From assembly GCA_036897485.1 (NCBI GenBank), contig JAYMTF010002013.1, positions 1 through 20,072 of the forward strand: a DNA stretch of 20,072 nucleotides, in the 5' to 3' direction. Positions 8,477-18,109 of the stretch are shown here, one piece after another. The stretch comes from Pelargonium nanum (lineage: Eukaryota; Streptophyta; Magnoliopsida; Geraniales; Geraniaceae). Each line of letters opens with the position of its first letter. Position 1 is the stretch's first letter. The notes beneath the pieces were generated by a model, which was not told the origin of the DNA, made no database searches, and saw only the letters and a program-made list of their open reading frames with translations. The translations under genes and the position numbers were made by a program.

Positions 8477-10592
8477 ATGGGTGCTTTAGTTTTTCACCAA
8501 TTCATGTTCATCTTCTTGGGTCTTCTCCTTGGTTCAGGTGATATGTTTTGTCTAAGCTCACAAGTTTGTGGTTTCTTCTTGCATATATGCTTCTATTCTC
8601 AATTTCATAATTATTTCTTCTTCATAGTTTGTTATACAAAACTACAAGTTTTGTTTGTTTTTTTATAAGAAACATATTTTGTCAGTAGTTTAGAAACATG
8701 TTATGTTCTTGAGGTATGAACATAACACTTTTTTTATTATTACCATTTTTGGTAGATATCATGAACAAAATGCATATTTTTCCCACTAATATGATGCAAG
8801 CTAAACCCTACTAGCACTTTTTTCTTTTAACATCCCTAGCTATGTTGATGTTCATGATCAAACACAATTTATTTCTAAGCCTTTCAAATGTTTAAATCAA
8901 GACTCGCAACTCGCAAAAATGTAACCATATTACCGATGATTTTAAACTAGACCAATTAGGCCGGTTTGATCAAGACTCGACGTGTGATTGGTTCTAGAAC
9001 GGCATAGGACTATGACCAAACCTATTCAAACCCGCTAAAACCTATATTCGGAAGTTACTAGACACTGCATCACCGGGCCAATCAACAGACCAATTCAACT
9101 TCCAATTTAGTTTTTAAAAAGCAACACATAATCACACAAGCAATGAAGCAAATGTAGACTCTGAAAATGAGTTTCATTTTCATTTCTCTTCACTAAAATT
9201 TCAGAAACTTTTATCTTTTTCAGTCTTTTGGATGCTGTTTCATGCTTTAGCATGAAGCTCAGCATCTCATAAAGACATGTCCCAAAACATCTACAAGTTC
9301 CAACAATGATTCAAGATGAACTGAAAAAGGAAAAGGATGTTTAGAACTTACCGGCTTTTTTTCTTTCTTTCTTTCTTCAGGTTCAAGCATTTCACCAACA
9401 CCTCCTTCACAAGCAATCCTGCAAAAAAGCCAAGAAATCCATAAACTCATTTCATCATCTCCATTGACCACCACCACCCATCTGGACACAACTCCAACAA
9501 CCATCCCCATTGTCCAACCATCAACTCCCGGCGCAATCACTCCCATTGTAGAGTCTCCACCAGCTCCATTCTCAGCAGACCCATTCATAACCCCCACAAC
9601 TCCAACCACAACTCCAACTACAACACCAACCACAACCCCAACTACAACCCCAACTACAACCCCAACCACAACACCAATCACAACCCCAATCACAACACCA
9701 ACCACTACTCCAACCACTACACCAACATCATCAGGTGGTTCTTGGTGTATTGCAAGTTCAACTGCATCAGAAACTGCCTTACAAGTAGCTCTTGATTATG
9801 CCTGTGGTTATGGGGGAGCAGATTGTTCTGCAGTTCAACAGGGTGGAAGTTGCTATAACCCGAACACTCTGCGAGATCATGCTTCTTATGCCTTCAATGA
9901 CTATTACCGCAAGAACCCAGTCGCCACAAGCTGTGTTTTTGGAGGAGCGGCACAACTTACCACCACTGACCCAAGTAAGCTATCTGATTCAGTGCACATA
10001 TCCCATAAGCTTCCTACACAATCACCAGATGCTTTACATTAGTTCTTGAGTACTGATATATATATCAGATGATGTTCAAAACCACCAGATGCTTTACATT
10101 AGTTCTTGAGTAGATATATATATCAGATGATGTTCAAAACTTCTCTAACAGTTCTTGAAGCAACTATGATAAATTTACAACATTTAATGTTTACAATTTA
10201 TTGATTACCATAGGTACTGGAAGCTGTCATTTTCCATCATCCACTGCATCAACAAGGTAATCTTCCAAAACCACCTGTGTTTCATTGAAGTAGTAAGTTT
10301 TTTTTATGGAAAATGAAATATATATCATCCAACTCTTTTTTTTTGCAAATGCAGCACAACAGGCCCAAGCCCCCCAGCTAGCCTCACCCCCACCCCAACC
10401 CTGACCCCCACAACCCCAACCCTAACCCCCACAACACCAACAACTACAACAACTCCTACTGGGTCAACAATTTACGACGGATCAGAACCAACAGGACTGC
10501 CAAGCTCAGCCACCTCAGTGTCATGTAGCTTACTGCTCATCTTCGCCAGAACTGGCCTCATGGGGTGGCTTTTTGCTGCAAACTATCTGTAA
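8477..10592 (+). CDS. GPI-anchored X8 (CBM43) domain protein, Thr/Pro-rich; callose-binding type
   Basis: Four exons (8477-8537, 9381-9974, 10214-10256, 10355-10592) join through GT-AG introns into a 311-residue protein. Residues 1-20 are a hydrophobic signal peptide (MGALVFHQFMFIFLGLLLGS). A spacer rich in Thr, Pro and Ser follows, with a TPTTTP repeat at about 90-138. The X8 domain covers about 141-227: WCIASS, YACGYGGADCSAV, GGSCYNP, HASYAFNDYY, SCVFGGAA and CHFPSS, with all six cysteines of the family (143, 162, 169, 178, 205, 223). A second TPT tract (about 243-262) precedes a C-terminal hydrophobic stretch (about 287-311) typical of a GPI signal, though with one Arg inside it. X8 domains bind beta-1,3-glucan, so a callose-related role in the wall or at plasmodesmata is likely. 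There is no glycosidase domain, so it is a binder and not an enzyme. The ATG at 8477 is chosen because only this start supplies the signal peptide and splices in phase. Which family member it is (PDCB or other) cannot be told. Confidence 0.95.
8538..9380 (+). other. Intron 1 of the X8 gene
   Basis: An 843-base phase-1 intron that separates the signal-peptide exon from the mature protein. It ends in a strong (TTTC)n pyrimidine tract at about 9355-9378 followed by CAG. Sequence around 8940-9090 is less AT-rich and might be an old insertion, but no element was recognised. Confidence 0.85.
10023..10140 (+). repeat. 58-60 bp tandem duplication in intron 2 of the X8 gene
   Basis: The unit starting CACCAGATGCTTTACATTAG is present at 10023-10082 (60 bases) and again at 10083-10140 (58 bases). 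The copies differ essentially by a two-base change in length in TACTGATATATATATCAG versus TAGATATATATATCAG. The first copy contains the 16-base perfect palindrome CTGATATATATATCAG. The near identity points to a recent duplication. Confidence 0.93.
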
Positions 10593-12350
10593 ACAAATGG
10601 AAAACAACATTCAGATATTCTCTAAAAAGAGAGGAAGATGGAGATTCACTTGCCTGCAGCAAATTTCACGAAACTCTGGGGTACTGAGTATCAACGATGA
10701 GATGTTATGCCACTCCTGCATCTATGTAAGCCTGTTAGTTGACATTGAAGCCCGGAGAAGAATATCAATGAAGCCTCATAGGTTCTTATACTTGTAGACA
10801 CATTAAGATAGCTATCTTTCCTGCAGTGTTAAGATAATAAGATATTAGACAAAAGCATACCTGGCATTAGGACTACTCTTTTACAGTGAAGAGATACATG
10901 TATTTCAAATCAATTAGTGCATCAATTCATTTAGTAACACAGAAGAGTAATAAACACTCCAACCAATATTCAATATAGTTGGAAATAATCATGTTATTCA
11001 ATTACAAACTTAATAAATACTGCAAAATTACAGAGGAAATACCTGATGTTTCGACTGTGTCAAGCGGCCAACAACAAACAAAGTCATTTCCTTACTACAT
11101 TGAATCATTAGAAAAACCCAGGGATCTTCTACTCGTAGTCTCTTCCACTTTATTCAACGTAACCTGAATTAGGATATATAGTTTGTAAACAACAGATGAT
11201 TCATCAACCTGAACTAGCTGAGTATTTGGGTGGTGTTCTTAGGAAATCACAAGAGATGACACTGTTTGGATTGGACTCTTGGAAAACTATACAGATTATT
11301 ATGGTATCAGAACATTTCACATATGCTTATATCATGAAGTCCTATAGTGATCTCAAGAAGCAGAACACAAACAATAAAACATAGCCAAAGAAGACAGAAC
11401 CATAGTCTTTTAAGGGTTGAAAAGGACCAGGAAAATAAAAACCCTTTTAAGGACGCGAACGATCAAGACTAAATGTACAAATAGTGATATGAATTTTCAA
11501 ATTTTACAAATGAAAACGTGCACTACGAGATTCGTACAATTGAGGATCGCTTAGATCCTCATTCATTTTTGTTGACATGTGAAATAAATGATTTGAAAAG
11601 TATAATTAGGTGGTTGAAAACACTTGAGGCTCATGTAATATAAAATATCTAGAGCATACTTGAAATATACTTGAATTACTCAATTATCTCAAGTTTAACC
11701 TGACTTGAGCATTGGATGTGATCTCTGAACAGAATCAGGCACTCTCATCATTAACAATGGCTTCTCAAGTCATATTATCCACCAATTCAAACACATTTGA
11801 AGCTTAATGTTCGTCAAATTGGTTCCACTGAGAGACAAGGTTCTTGTTGTATGTTCCTTACATACATTATTTTGCAGTATCCCAGGGGCATTAGCCACAA
11901 CCTCAGTAGCATCATGTAGCAGCAACAAGATTAATTGGGGGTAAGGAAAATCATCCAGGTTTATAGTTCTCAACAAGTTCTCAATATAGCAATAAAGAAA
12001 GCAATCCAACCGTCAAAGACAGATATAAATCAGCTTATAAGCTTTGATCAAAGACAGAATGAAGTCTCAATGATCAAAGACGGAAAACAACAGAGTTCAC
12101 CACAAAATAAACATGCACAAAACTTAGAAGGCAGAGGGCACAAATCAACAACGATTTCTTGCAATTATAAGACATTAATATGGTCTACATATTTGGAGTA
12201 ACTGTTAAAAGAAATTATTAAGATATCATCTACAAAAGAAAGGAAAAGTGCTCATGAGCCATGATTATTCTCTTATTAGACATTCCTTCATATGAGCATA
12301 ATAATTTACAGACGCTTGGTAAGACTACGCTTCTTGACTTTGCACTGAAT
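10593..12350. other. Convergent intergenic region with both 3' UTRs, no gene seen
   Basis: The X8 gene reads in from the left and the COR413 gene from the right. AATAAA at 10949-10954 is a plausible poly(A) signal for the X8 transcript. On the - strand AATAAG-like words near 12272-12280 could serve COR413. Reading frames here (for example 11196-11384 + and 11770-12009 -) match nothing I recognise, and I treat them as chance. Confidence 0.55.
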
Positions 12351-14692
12351 TCAGAACAGAAAAAGGCATGAAACGATCAAAATGCAAGTGATGGCTAAGG
12401 TGGCAACAATTGAACCTTGGTCGAATGACTTTTCCATGCTTCCTGCCCTTGAGAAATGCTGGAAAGCCATGTATGCTGCTATGACTAAGGAAATAATACA
12501 TCCTTCTTGTGTTCCCCTGTCGGTGAAAAACTGTGAGAAATTCTGAAAGTAAGGAAAAGAAAAGGAGATGGCTCAACTGTCTCACGAAGTTACCTCAGAT
12601 TCATAACTTGATGAGGAGCCACGATCACCAAGAGAAGTGCAGAAAATGGCAATTCAAGTTCACCTAGAAGCAAAGAAGACACAGAAAGAATTAGTCTGCA
12701 GTTCTTCTCTGTCAACTCTAGAACTTAGAAGAGAAGAAAAAGAATGCAAAACGCAAACACTATCACTGATTTCATGTCCTTCATATTTTGCTTTCAGTTT
12801 GTGTTTGTTACTTTGTTCCAACTATTACAGGGTAAATGTTAAATATAAATGAAATGAGATTATAAAACAGTATTAATCTTTGTGAACCCAGAAACCAAAT
12901 CTGACCAACTAAATTTTGAGGTAAAGAGCGACAACATATAGAAAGGTGCATCGACAAAGGAGGCAGGTGAGTATGTGTTCATAAATAACCTAAAGGGAGG
13001 TCAGCATTAGTTTTTAGAGGCTGGTATTCCAAATTTTGGAAAATTCTATAGTTTTCCTGAAAATGCCGCTGTACAAGAATGATGTTGATGATCAAACTAA
13101 AACTTTATTGCTCAGAGTACTATTGGATTAAGATAATAACTACCAAATAATTCAGAACTTGGAAAATTTACTTTAAGCTAATAATAGGTTGGAACATACC
13201 TGGAATGAAGAAGAAGAGACGAACAAGAAGTGCTAGAAACGCAGACCAAATGCCATAGTCACCCCTTCAAAATAAAATATATGAGTCGGCCAATTCAAGA
13301 AACAAACAAAAAAATTCACGGCTAAATGATGATGGTATATGAAATGAAATGCTTACTTAATCCATGAAATTACATTTGAAGGTGCTTGCAGAGCAAATAG
13401 TGGAACAAGAAACGATTTCTGAACAGCAGTTCCCTGTGCAAGCATTAAAACCCTAGAAAAGCAATGTCAATATCATCAGAAAAAAATTAATGTTTATAGT
13501 AAACACAACAGGTTAGAGTGATCTTAACTCTCTTCCTTTCATCAAATAGTTGAATAAACAACTTAACAAAGTATAACTCTCAATATGATAAGTAACACGG
13601 ACAGCAAAAATCTATCTAAAGACATTCAAGAGGCTTGCAACGTAGTATACTTTGTTCATTTAGGTAGCATTTGGATTAACAATTTAGGAATAAGAATGGG
13701 AAAGGGAATGGAAATGGGAATTCTAGAACCATTTTCATGACCCAACAAAAAAATACTAATACAAACATGAAAAATGAGAATTTCATTCTCATTTTGATTC
13801 TTGATTTTCTTTCCTGAACAATAACTCTAATCCAAACACTATCTTATTTCTTTCAATTAAGAGAAGAGTGAACAATAGAGCTTGCATCTGAACAGTGTCA
13901 TATAAATCAAAAGATGAGGGTGTGATTCAAGGTTGATTGAGGTTTCTAATTGTCACGTAAGCTCAAACTGATTTCCAAAATGTTTGTAGGTTTTACCAGT
14001 AAACTTTTAGCCAAACAGAAGCCATACATTAACTAAGCAAATTGAGCATGATCAAATTTAAAACCAAACAAAATAAAATTCGAAGACTAAAATCATATAT
14101 ATTTTTCAAAACACAGACAGAGGCTGTCAATATCATCGACCTCTATAGAACCTTAAAAGCCAAACAAAGCCATAGAATTGAGATATCAATATTTCAGGAG
14201 AAAAAATGATAACATTAACAAACACAAAATATAAAACTGCAAACAAATGGAATCAAAATCTGCATATATCAACACCGATTATAAACTATAAATGATAGAG
14301 AAATACGCGGAAGAAATGGTGGCGATCCACTGAAGAGTGCGAGGAGCGAGAGGCCCAGCGTAGCAGACTGTACTAATTCGTCTCGGATTCATATTCACCG
14401 GCCTCTTCTTCTCATGACTGACCGAAAACCTGCCGACAAAATTAACAAACAGCGCACATTCTCAATTTCTCATCACAAATCAAATTCCATAACAAAAACA
14501 AAACAAACAAAATTTGCAAGCGATTTAGGTGTTCGTCACCGACCTGAGAGGATTGTAGGTGAAGGAGGACGAAGAGAGAGGAGCGAAATGCGAGAGGCTA
14601 CAGCTGGTGCGGACCGCGTGAGCGCGATGGTGAGGAGAGAGAAACGGAGAGGAGGAGAGAGAAAGTGAATGCGAAAGAGAAAGAGACTGCAT
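12351..14692 (-). CDS. COR413IM: Cold-regulated 413 chloroplast inner-envelope membrane protein
   Basis: Six exons on the - strand (14692-14544, 14429-14307, 13452-13357, 13264-13200, 12663-12594, 12516-12351) join in phase through GT-AG introns into 222 residues, close to the usual 220-230 of the family. Residues 1 to about 70 are Ser-rich, basic and poor in acidic residues (MQSLSLSHSLSLS...), as in a chloroplast transit peptide, and contain the YNPLR motif. The membrane core follows: LQWIATISSAVLMLAQGTA, KSFLVPLFALQAPS, YGIWSAFLALLVRLFFFIPG, ELELPFSALLLVIVAP, FQHFSRAG and a hydrophobic C-terminus ending in LFLF. This is the conserved COR413 order with five or six membrane segments. The inner-envelope type is chosen over the plasma-membrane type because of the transit peptide. 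COR413-IM proteins are induced by cold and support freezing tolerance by stabilising chloroplast membranes; this is known of the family. The ATG at 14692 is used because it starts the transit peptide and lies about 100 bases below a TATA box. Confidence 0.96.
13663..13843. mobile_element. Tourist-type (PIF/Harbinger) MITE in COR413 intron 2
   Basis: A 181-bp element is bounded by 16-bp imperfect inverted repeats, GGTAGCATTTGGATTA on the left (13663-13678) and the complement of GATAGTGTTTGGATTA on the right (13828-13843). Both ends are flanked by TTA (13660-13662 and 13844-13846), the three-base TWA target duplication of PIF/Harbinger elements. The inner parts also fold back (AATGGGAA-rich arms) and no coding capacity is present. 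It sits in the 854-base intron and makes up about a fifth of it. Confidence 0.85.
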
Positions 14693-14719
14693 TTTTGTCT
14701 GTCTAGGGTTTGTCGCGTC

Positions 14720-14725
14720 GTCGGT
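14720..14725 (-). promoter_or_regulatory. ACCGAC (CRT/DRE-type) motif near the COR413 start
   Basis: On the - strand ACCGAC matches the RCCGAC core bound by CBF/DREB factors in cold-induced genes. It is downstream of the TATA box, inside the predicted leader, and a six-base match can arise by chance in this CG-rich stretch. Confidence 0.3.
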
Positions 14726-14819
14726 GTCTGGTTGTCGCCGGCCGGCCGGAGTCGGAGACGGAGGTGATGAAGAGAGTGAGGAGCGGAGTGAATGTGATTG
14801 TGTAGATGCTTCTTCGTCT

Positions 14820-14826
14820 GTTTATA
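14820..14826 (-). promoter_or_regulatory. Probable TATA box of the COR413 gene
   Basis: On the - strand the sequence reads CTATAAACA, 128-134 bases upstream of the start codon. It predicts transcription from about 14795 and a leader of about 100 bases. Confidence 0.6.
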
Positions 14827-14865
14827 GAAACGGTGGATGCGAAATAGATCTGATGTGGCAACTGG

Positions 14866-14899
14866 AACGTTACGTCAGCTAAAAGGATCGAACACGTGT
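14866..14899 (-). promoter_or_regulatory. ACGT-core cluster (G-box/ABRE-like) upstream of COR413
   Basis: Just upstream of the TATA box lie ACACGTGT (14892-14899) with a CACGTG G-box core, and TGACGTAACGT read on the - strand at about 14867-14877. These are binding words for bZIP and bHLH factors, including ABA-response factors. Placement within 80 bases of the TATA box fits a stress-inducible gene. Factor choice is inference. Confidence 0.5.
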
Positions 14900-15034
14900 A
14901 CCGCTATTATTATTTTGGATCCTCCTTGTTGCTAGAAACTAACTTATCTTGGTATTGATATTTTCTTCCTATGAAAACATTAGAGTAATTATTGAAAGTT
15001 GGACCCATAAAGTGGTTTCTTCTCTGAGTCATTT

Positions 15035-15290
15035 TAAATCATTTTTTTTATTAAATACAGTCATTCAGTTGTAGCTGGTTTTCAAGTGTCACGTCACCAT
15101 TTGTTGACACGTCGGATACAGAGTTTACGTGTGAATGTCACATTATCATATTGATTGTTTTTTCATTATTCACAACTAAAATGACACTGATTTTGTTGTC
15201 TCTGATGTAAAAAATAATCAAACACAAATGACGCTACCGATAAAATCATAAGTTTGTCGACGAGTTATAATGTGGCATGTGGCGTCCGAG
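15035..15290 (-). mobile_element. Diverged copy of the fold-back element found at 17.1-17.5 kb
   Basis: Read on the + strand, this stretch matches the reverse complement of 17220-17465 in order: ATCATTTTTT, TTCAGTTGTAGCTGGTTTTCA, GTGTCACGTCACCATTTGTTGACAC, GGATAC, then AATCAAACACAAATG and ATGTGGCATG. Similarity is patchy, with an extra segment around 15233-15265. The far arm is not clearly present, so it is a partial or eroded copy. It lies about 340 bases upstream of the COR413 start codon and brings several ACGT words. Confidence 0.65.
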
Positions 15291-15690
15291 CGTCACGTCA
15301 TCGAGATTTTCGGATTCAAATCATCCCCAAGGTCACGTGACCAAGACGCCCGACCAGCAAAAGACTTACTCTCGAGACCACCGACGACGCCCAACGTCGC
15401 TTGGCAGCGCCAAAAGCTATTGGGCATGCTCAACCTAGCGACCGTCCATGCCTAAGTTTGGCAAGACAAGAAGTCAAACAAAGGAAGCCCAAGCCAAGAG
15501 GATCAAAGCAACAAGCAAAATGGCTCGAAGTAAAATATTTTGGATCTTAATCATAGTTAAAACTCATCATCCTCTCGTATATAAATGCATCAATGAGAAT
15601 TGAATCTAAGAATTCTTTACATAGAGTCACAACTCACAACCCATTGGTTCTCTTTTATTTCATTATTTTAAAATTAATTAACAACACTCA
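15270..15690 (+). mobile_element. LTR-like fragment with TATA box
   Basis: A GC- and CpG-rich block (15280-15430, with CACGTGAC, CGACGACG and similar words) is followed by TATATAAA at about 15579-15586 and then by AT-rich, ACAA-rich sequence. This U3-TATA-R-like profile resembles a solo LTR or short LTR element unlike the surrounding DNA. Element ends and target duplications were not found. The open frame 15270-15455 has no recognisable domain. An alternative is an ordinary promoter of an unrecognised short transcript. Confidence 0.3.
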
Positions 15691-16104
15691 ATTTTCATGG
15701 AGGCTGTATCGATGGAATCAAAATTGAAGTAGAAGTCATCAAGTGTGTTGTAGCTAGTTAAACACGAATGAAGCATGCATGATCACGTGACACAAACATG
15801 GTTAGCCATTCTATAACGGATCTGACGTGCAACACCAACAATCGATGGCGATGGGTGTGCCATGCATGGACGTAACATATGCAACCAAGTGTACGTCCGA
15901 TATTTCTTAGTTATTATTTTTTATAATTCCTAAAGCCGATCTCATTTATTATTTTTTATAGAAAACAGTGTAGACTCATTTATATTTCGTGCATTGTACG
16001 AGCACCAGTTAAATTAGACCTACGACGTTGTAGTTCAAAATTTTGAATATCTCATTCTAAACTTCTAATTTAATGCCGTTTAAATTTGTAATTGAGTTGA
16101 TTTT
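15691..16104. other. Spacer without recognised features
   Basis: No gene is seen. TTATTATTTTTTATA occurs twice (about 15911-15925 and 15946-15960), a short direct repeat in AT-rich sequence. Confidence 0.5.
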
Positions 16105-16245
16105 ATCATTATTTGTTTCGTTTGACTTTGTTGACTCGTCTTTGTTGTGAGAAGTATTAATGTATCTCAAATCGAAAGAATATAATATATATATATATAT
16201 CATTGTTTGTTTTATTTGACTATGTAGACTCGTCTTTGTTGTGAG
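16105..16245 (+). repeat. Tandem duplication, second copy split by an element
   Basis: The first copy (about 16105-16185) reads ATCATTATTTGTTTCGTTTGACTT..., GACTCGTCTTTGTTGTGAG, then AAGTATTAATGTATCTCAAAT. The second starts at about 16199 and matches up to GTGAG at 16245. It then resumes after an insertion at 16503 with AAGTATTAATGTATGTCAAAT. An AT microsatellite (about 16182-16200) separates the copies. Confidence 0.85.
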
Positions 16246-16502
16246 CAGGGGCGGATCCAGATGTATGAACTATTGAGGGCACACTATATCAATATTTTAA
16301 TTATTTAATAATTATTGAATTTAATATTCAGATAATATTTGTTGCCTCTAATTGTCTTTAATACGCTAACCCGTTGAATTCAAATATTAAAAGTAAAGAA
16401 ATATTTCACATACCGTTATAAAACTTTCAATTAAATACTATTTTATTAATATATTTAGTGGGGTCATTTCACCCCATATTGAGCAATATGGCTCCGCCAT
16501 AA
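16246..16502. mobile_element. Non-autonomous CAGGGGCGG-type (probably hAT-related) element
   Basis: The 257-base insert begins CAGGGGCGGATCCAG and ends ATATGGCTCCGCCATAA. The inner words GGCGGATCCA and the complement of TGGCTCCGCC form short inverted repeats at the ends. Similar CAGGGGCGGA...TCCGCC termini are common in plant short elements usually grouped with hAT. The interior is AT-rich and codes for nothing. The neighbouring uninterrupted repeat copy gives the pre-insertion sequence, which fixes the boundaries to a base or two. A clean 8-bp target duplication is not visible, so the superfamily is uncertain. Confidence 0.75.
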
Positions 16503-16559
16503 AAGTATTAATGTATGTCAAATTTAAAAAATGTGTAATCTATTGTCGCTTGATATATA

Positions 16560-17080
16560 TATTGAGTCATCCCTTTGTCGATTTAAGTTTTGAATTGCAG
16601 TCGAGTTTAACATAATTAAAATTCTTATCGAACCTTAACTGGTTGAGAACGATATTGACTGGTCGACATCTAAGGCTATGAAACTTGACAAATATGGGTG
16701 GAGCCACGCACTTCTCATATCTCTTTATTTTTGTCTAATTGACACACTTACAACAAACCTACCGACTTCAATTTTCTTTTTCCTGGTCCACATGATGAAA
16801 AGAACAGTCAAGCAAACTTCACGACAAAACATATTTCAAATACTAATCAACCCTTAAAGTTTTTTAAAGAACAACAAATGAACCGTTTATTAGGAGTGAA
16901 TTTGTTGAGAGTTACAAACATGATAGAGATGTGTGAATAGTTACACTTTTTTTTAATTCTTTTTAATATTTTCACACTACATTATTTATGTTATGATTTA
17001 CAACAAAGTATATATCATATATTTTTAACCCAATTATCATTATTGCGTTAAATGATTTTGCATTCTCTAAACTGATTTAT
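16560..17080. other. AT-rich spacer without recognised features
   Basis: No coding domain, RNA gene or clear repeat was recognised between the two elements. Confidence 0.5.
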
Positions 17081-17130
17081 TATTTTGGGTATACCCATTA
17101 ATTAGAATTTTATCTTGTGTGAGAAATTGT

Positions 17131-17470
17131 ATATTATTTTTTATTAATTAAATTCACTCAACCGGTTGTATCCGTTTTTCAGGTGACACGTCAGCATTTG
17201 TTAAGATGTCATCACACCGCGTCAAATACATTGTCCACATGCGCATGCCACACCAGACAAAATGTTGTGTTTCATTATTTTTACATCACATACAACTATT
17301 CAAGGTGTCTTTTTAGCTGTGAAAATGAAACGATATGATGACGTGTCAGACACATGTGGACTCCGTATCTGACATGGTGTGACTATGTGTCAACAAATGA
17401 TGATGTGACACCTGAAAACCATCTACAACCGGTTGAGTGGTTTTAATTAATAAAAAATGATTTGCAATAT
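17131..17470. mobile_element. Fold-back MITE with about 110-bp inverted repeats
   Basis: The left arm (17131-17241) and the reverse complement of the right arm (about 17353-17470) share TTTTTTATTAATTAAA, CACTCAACCGGTTGTA, TTTTCAGGTG, CATTTGTT and GTCCACATG in the same order. The spacer between the arms is about 110 bases. Such long arms around a short core, with no coding capacity, mark a fold-back or Mutator-like MITE. The outer ends may extend somewhat further (GGGT-rich words near 17085 and TAAAACCC near 17481), and no target duplication was identified. Confidence 0.8.
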
Positions 17471-17639
17471 ATCAAATAATGTAAAACCCAAAAAAACTTC
17501 AATCCATGAGAGGTAAAACCATTTAACCCATGATAAATTTATATTAAATATGCTTACTAGCTCGGTCTCCATTCTTGGCGTCAAGCTCAGGCTTCTCTTG
17601 CGACCAAATGTTCAGGTCCGGTCGTGCGACACCAAGCTA

Positions 17640-18102
17640 TTCTGGTCAGTCTCGGTGGCTCCCTCCTCCTCAAGGTATGTTGAAATAAACACTGACGGAG
17701 CATTATTTGAGGCCCTTGGCCATTAGAATGGGAGGTGTTGGGGAGGTGGCAAAGTGGGTTAGTCGAATTGTTGAGGTAATATCCATTAGATAGACGCTCG
17801 GCTGGATTATTGATTGTGGTTGGAGTAACATCATAGTCGAGTCAGATTTCATTCAAGTCAATTCGGTTTTGAAGACAAAACAAGAGGATTCCAATGCCTT
17901 TAACCTTATTATTAGTGATGTTCTTTTTTTATCATTTTAATTCTCTAAGAAAATATTTTCTTATGTTAGGCTGTTTGTAAACGGTGTGACTTATTGTTTT
18001 GTCAAATCATCGAGTTCACTGTCAAGCCCGGAAGGGTGGTTAGGGGATCATAGCCCAATCCTGATCCAAAATTTGTTATTGGTCGATTTGATTGAATAAG
18101 AT
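17640..18102 (+). pseudogene. Decayed LINE-type RNase H (RVT_3) domain, second copy
   Basis: Pieces in changing frames give PPPQGMLK, NTDGALFEALGH (17688 onward), GWIIDCGWSNIIVESDFIQV around the ESD motif at 17839-17847, then KQEDSNAF, FVKSSSSL and IQNLLLVDLIE up to a stop near 18100. This is the order of the RNase H-like domain at the end of plant LINE polyproteins, including the PPxGxLKxNTDGA entry and the acidic ESD. A frame change after MLK and stops after GH and SIR show that it is dead. Its sequence differs from the copy at 7168-7346, so the two come from different element families or old insertions. Confidence 0.75.
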
Positions 18103-18109
18103 TATTCTT

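Noticed and set aside
9259..9717. 152-codon minus-strand frame rich in GVVVGVV
   Set aside because: It is the antisense shadow of the Thr/Pro codon repeat in the X8 exon. The + strand has splice-phased exons and six conserved cysteines.
10412..10434. AACCCTAACCCC words resembling plant telomere repeat
   Set aside because: They occur once, within Thr/Pro codons of the X8 gene, without a run of CCCTAAA units.
12325..12585. 86-codon minus-strand frame (MRQLSHLLFF...)
   Set aside because: It reads the last COR413 exon in the wrong frame and passes through the intron 12517-12593. The correct frame gives GTQEGCIISLVIAAY.
14414..14668. 84-codon + strand frame
   Set aside because: It lies antisense to COR413 exons 1 and 2 and is highly charged low-complexity sequence without a domain.
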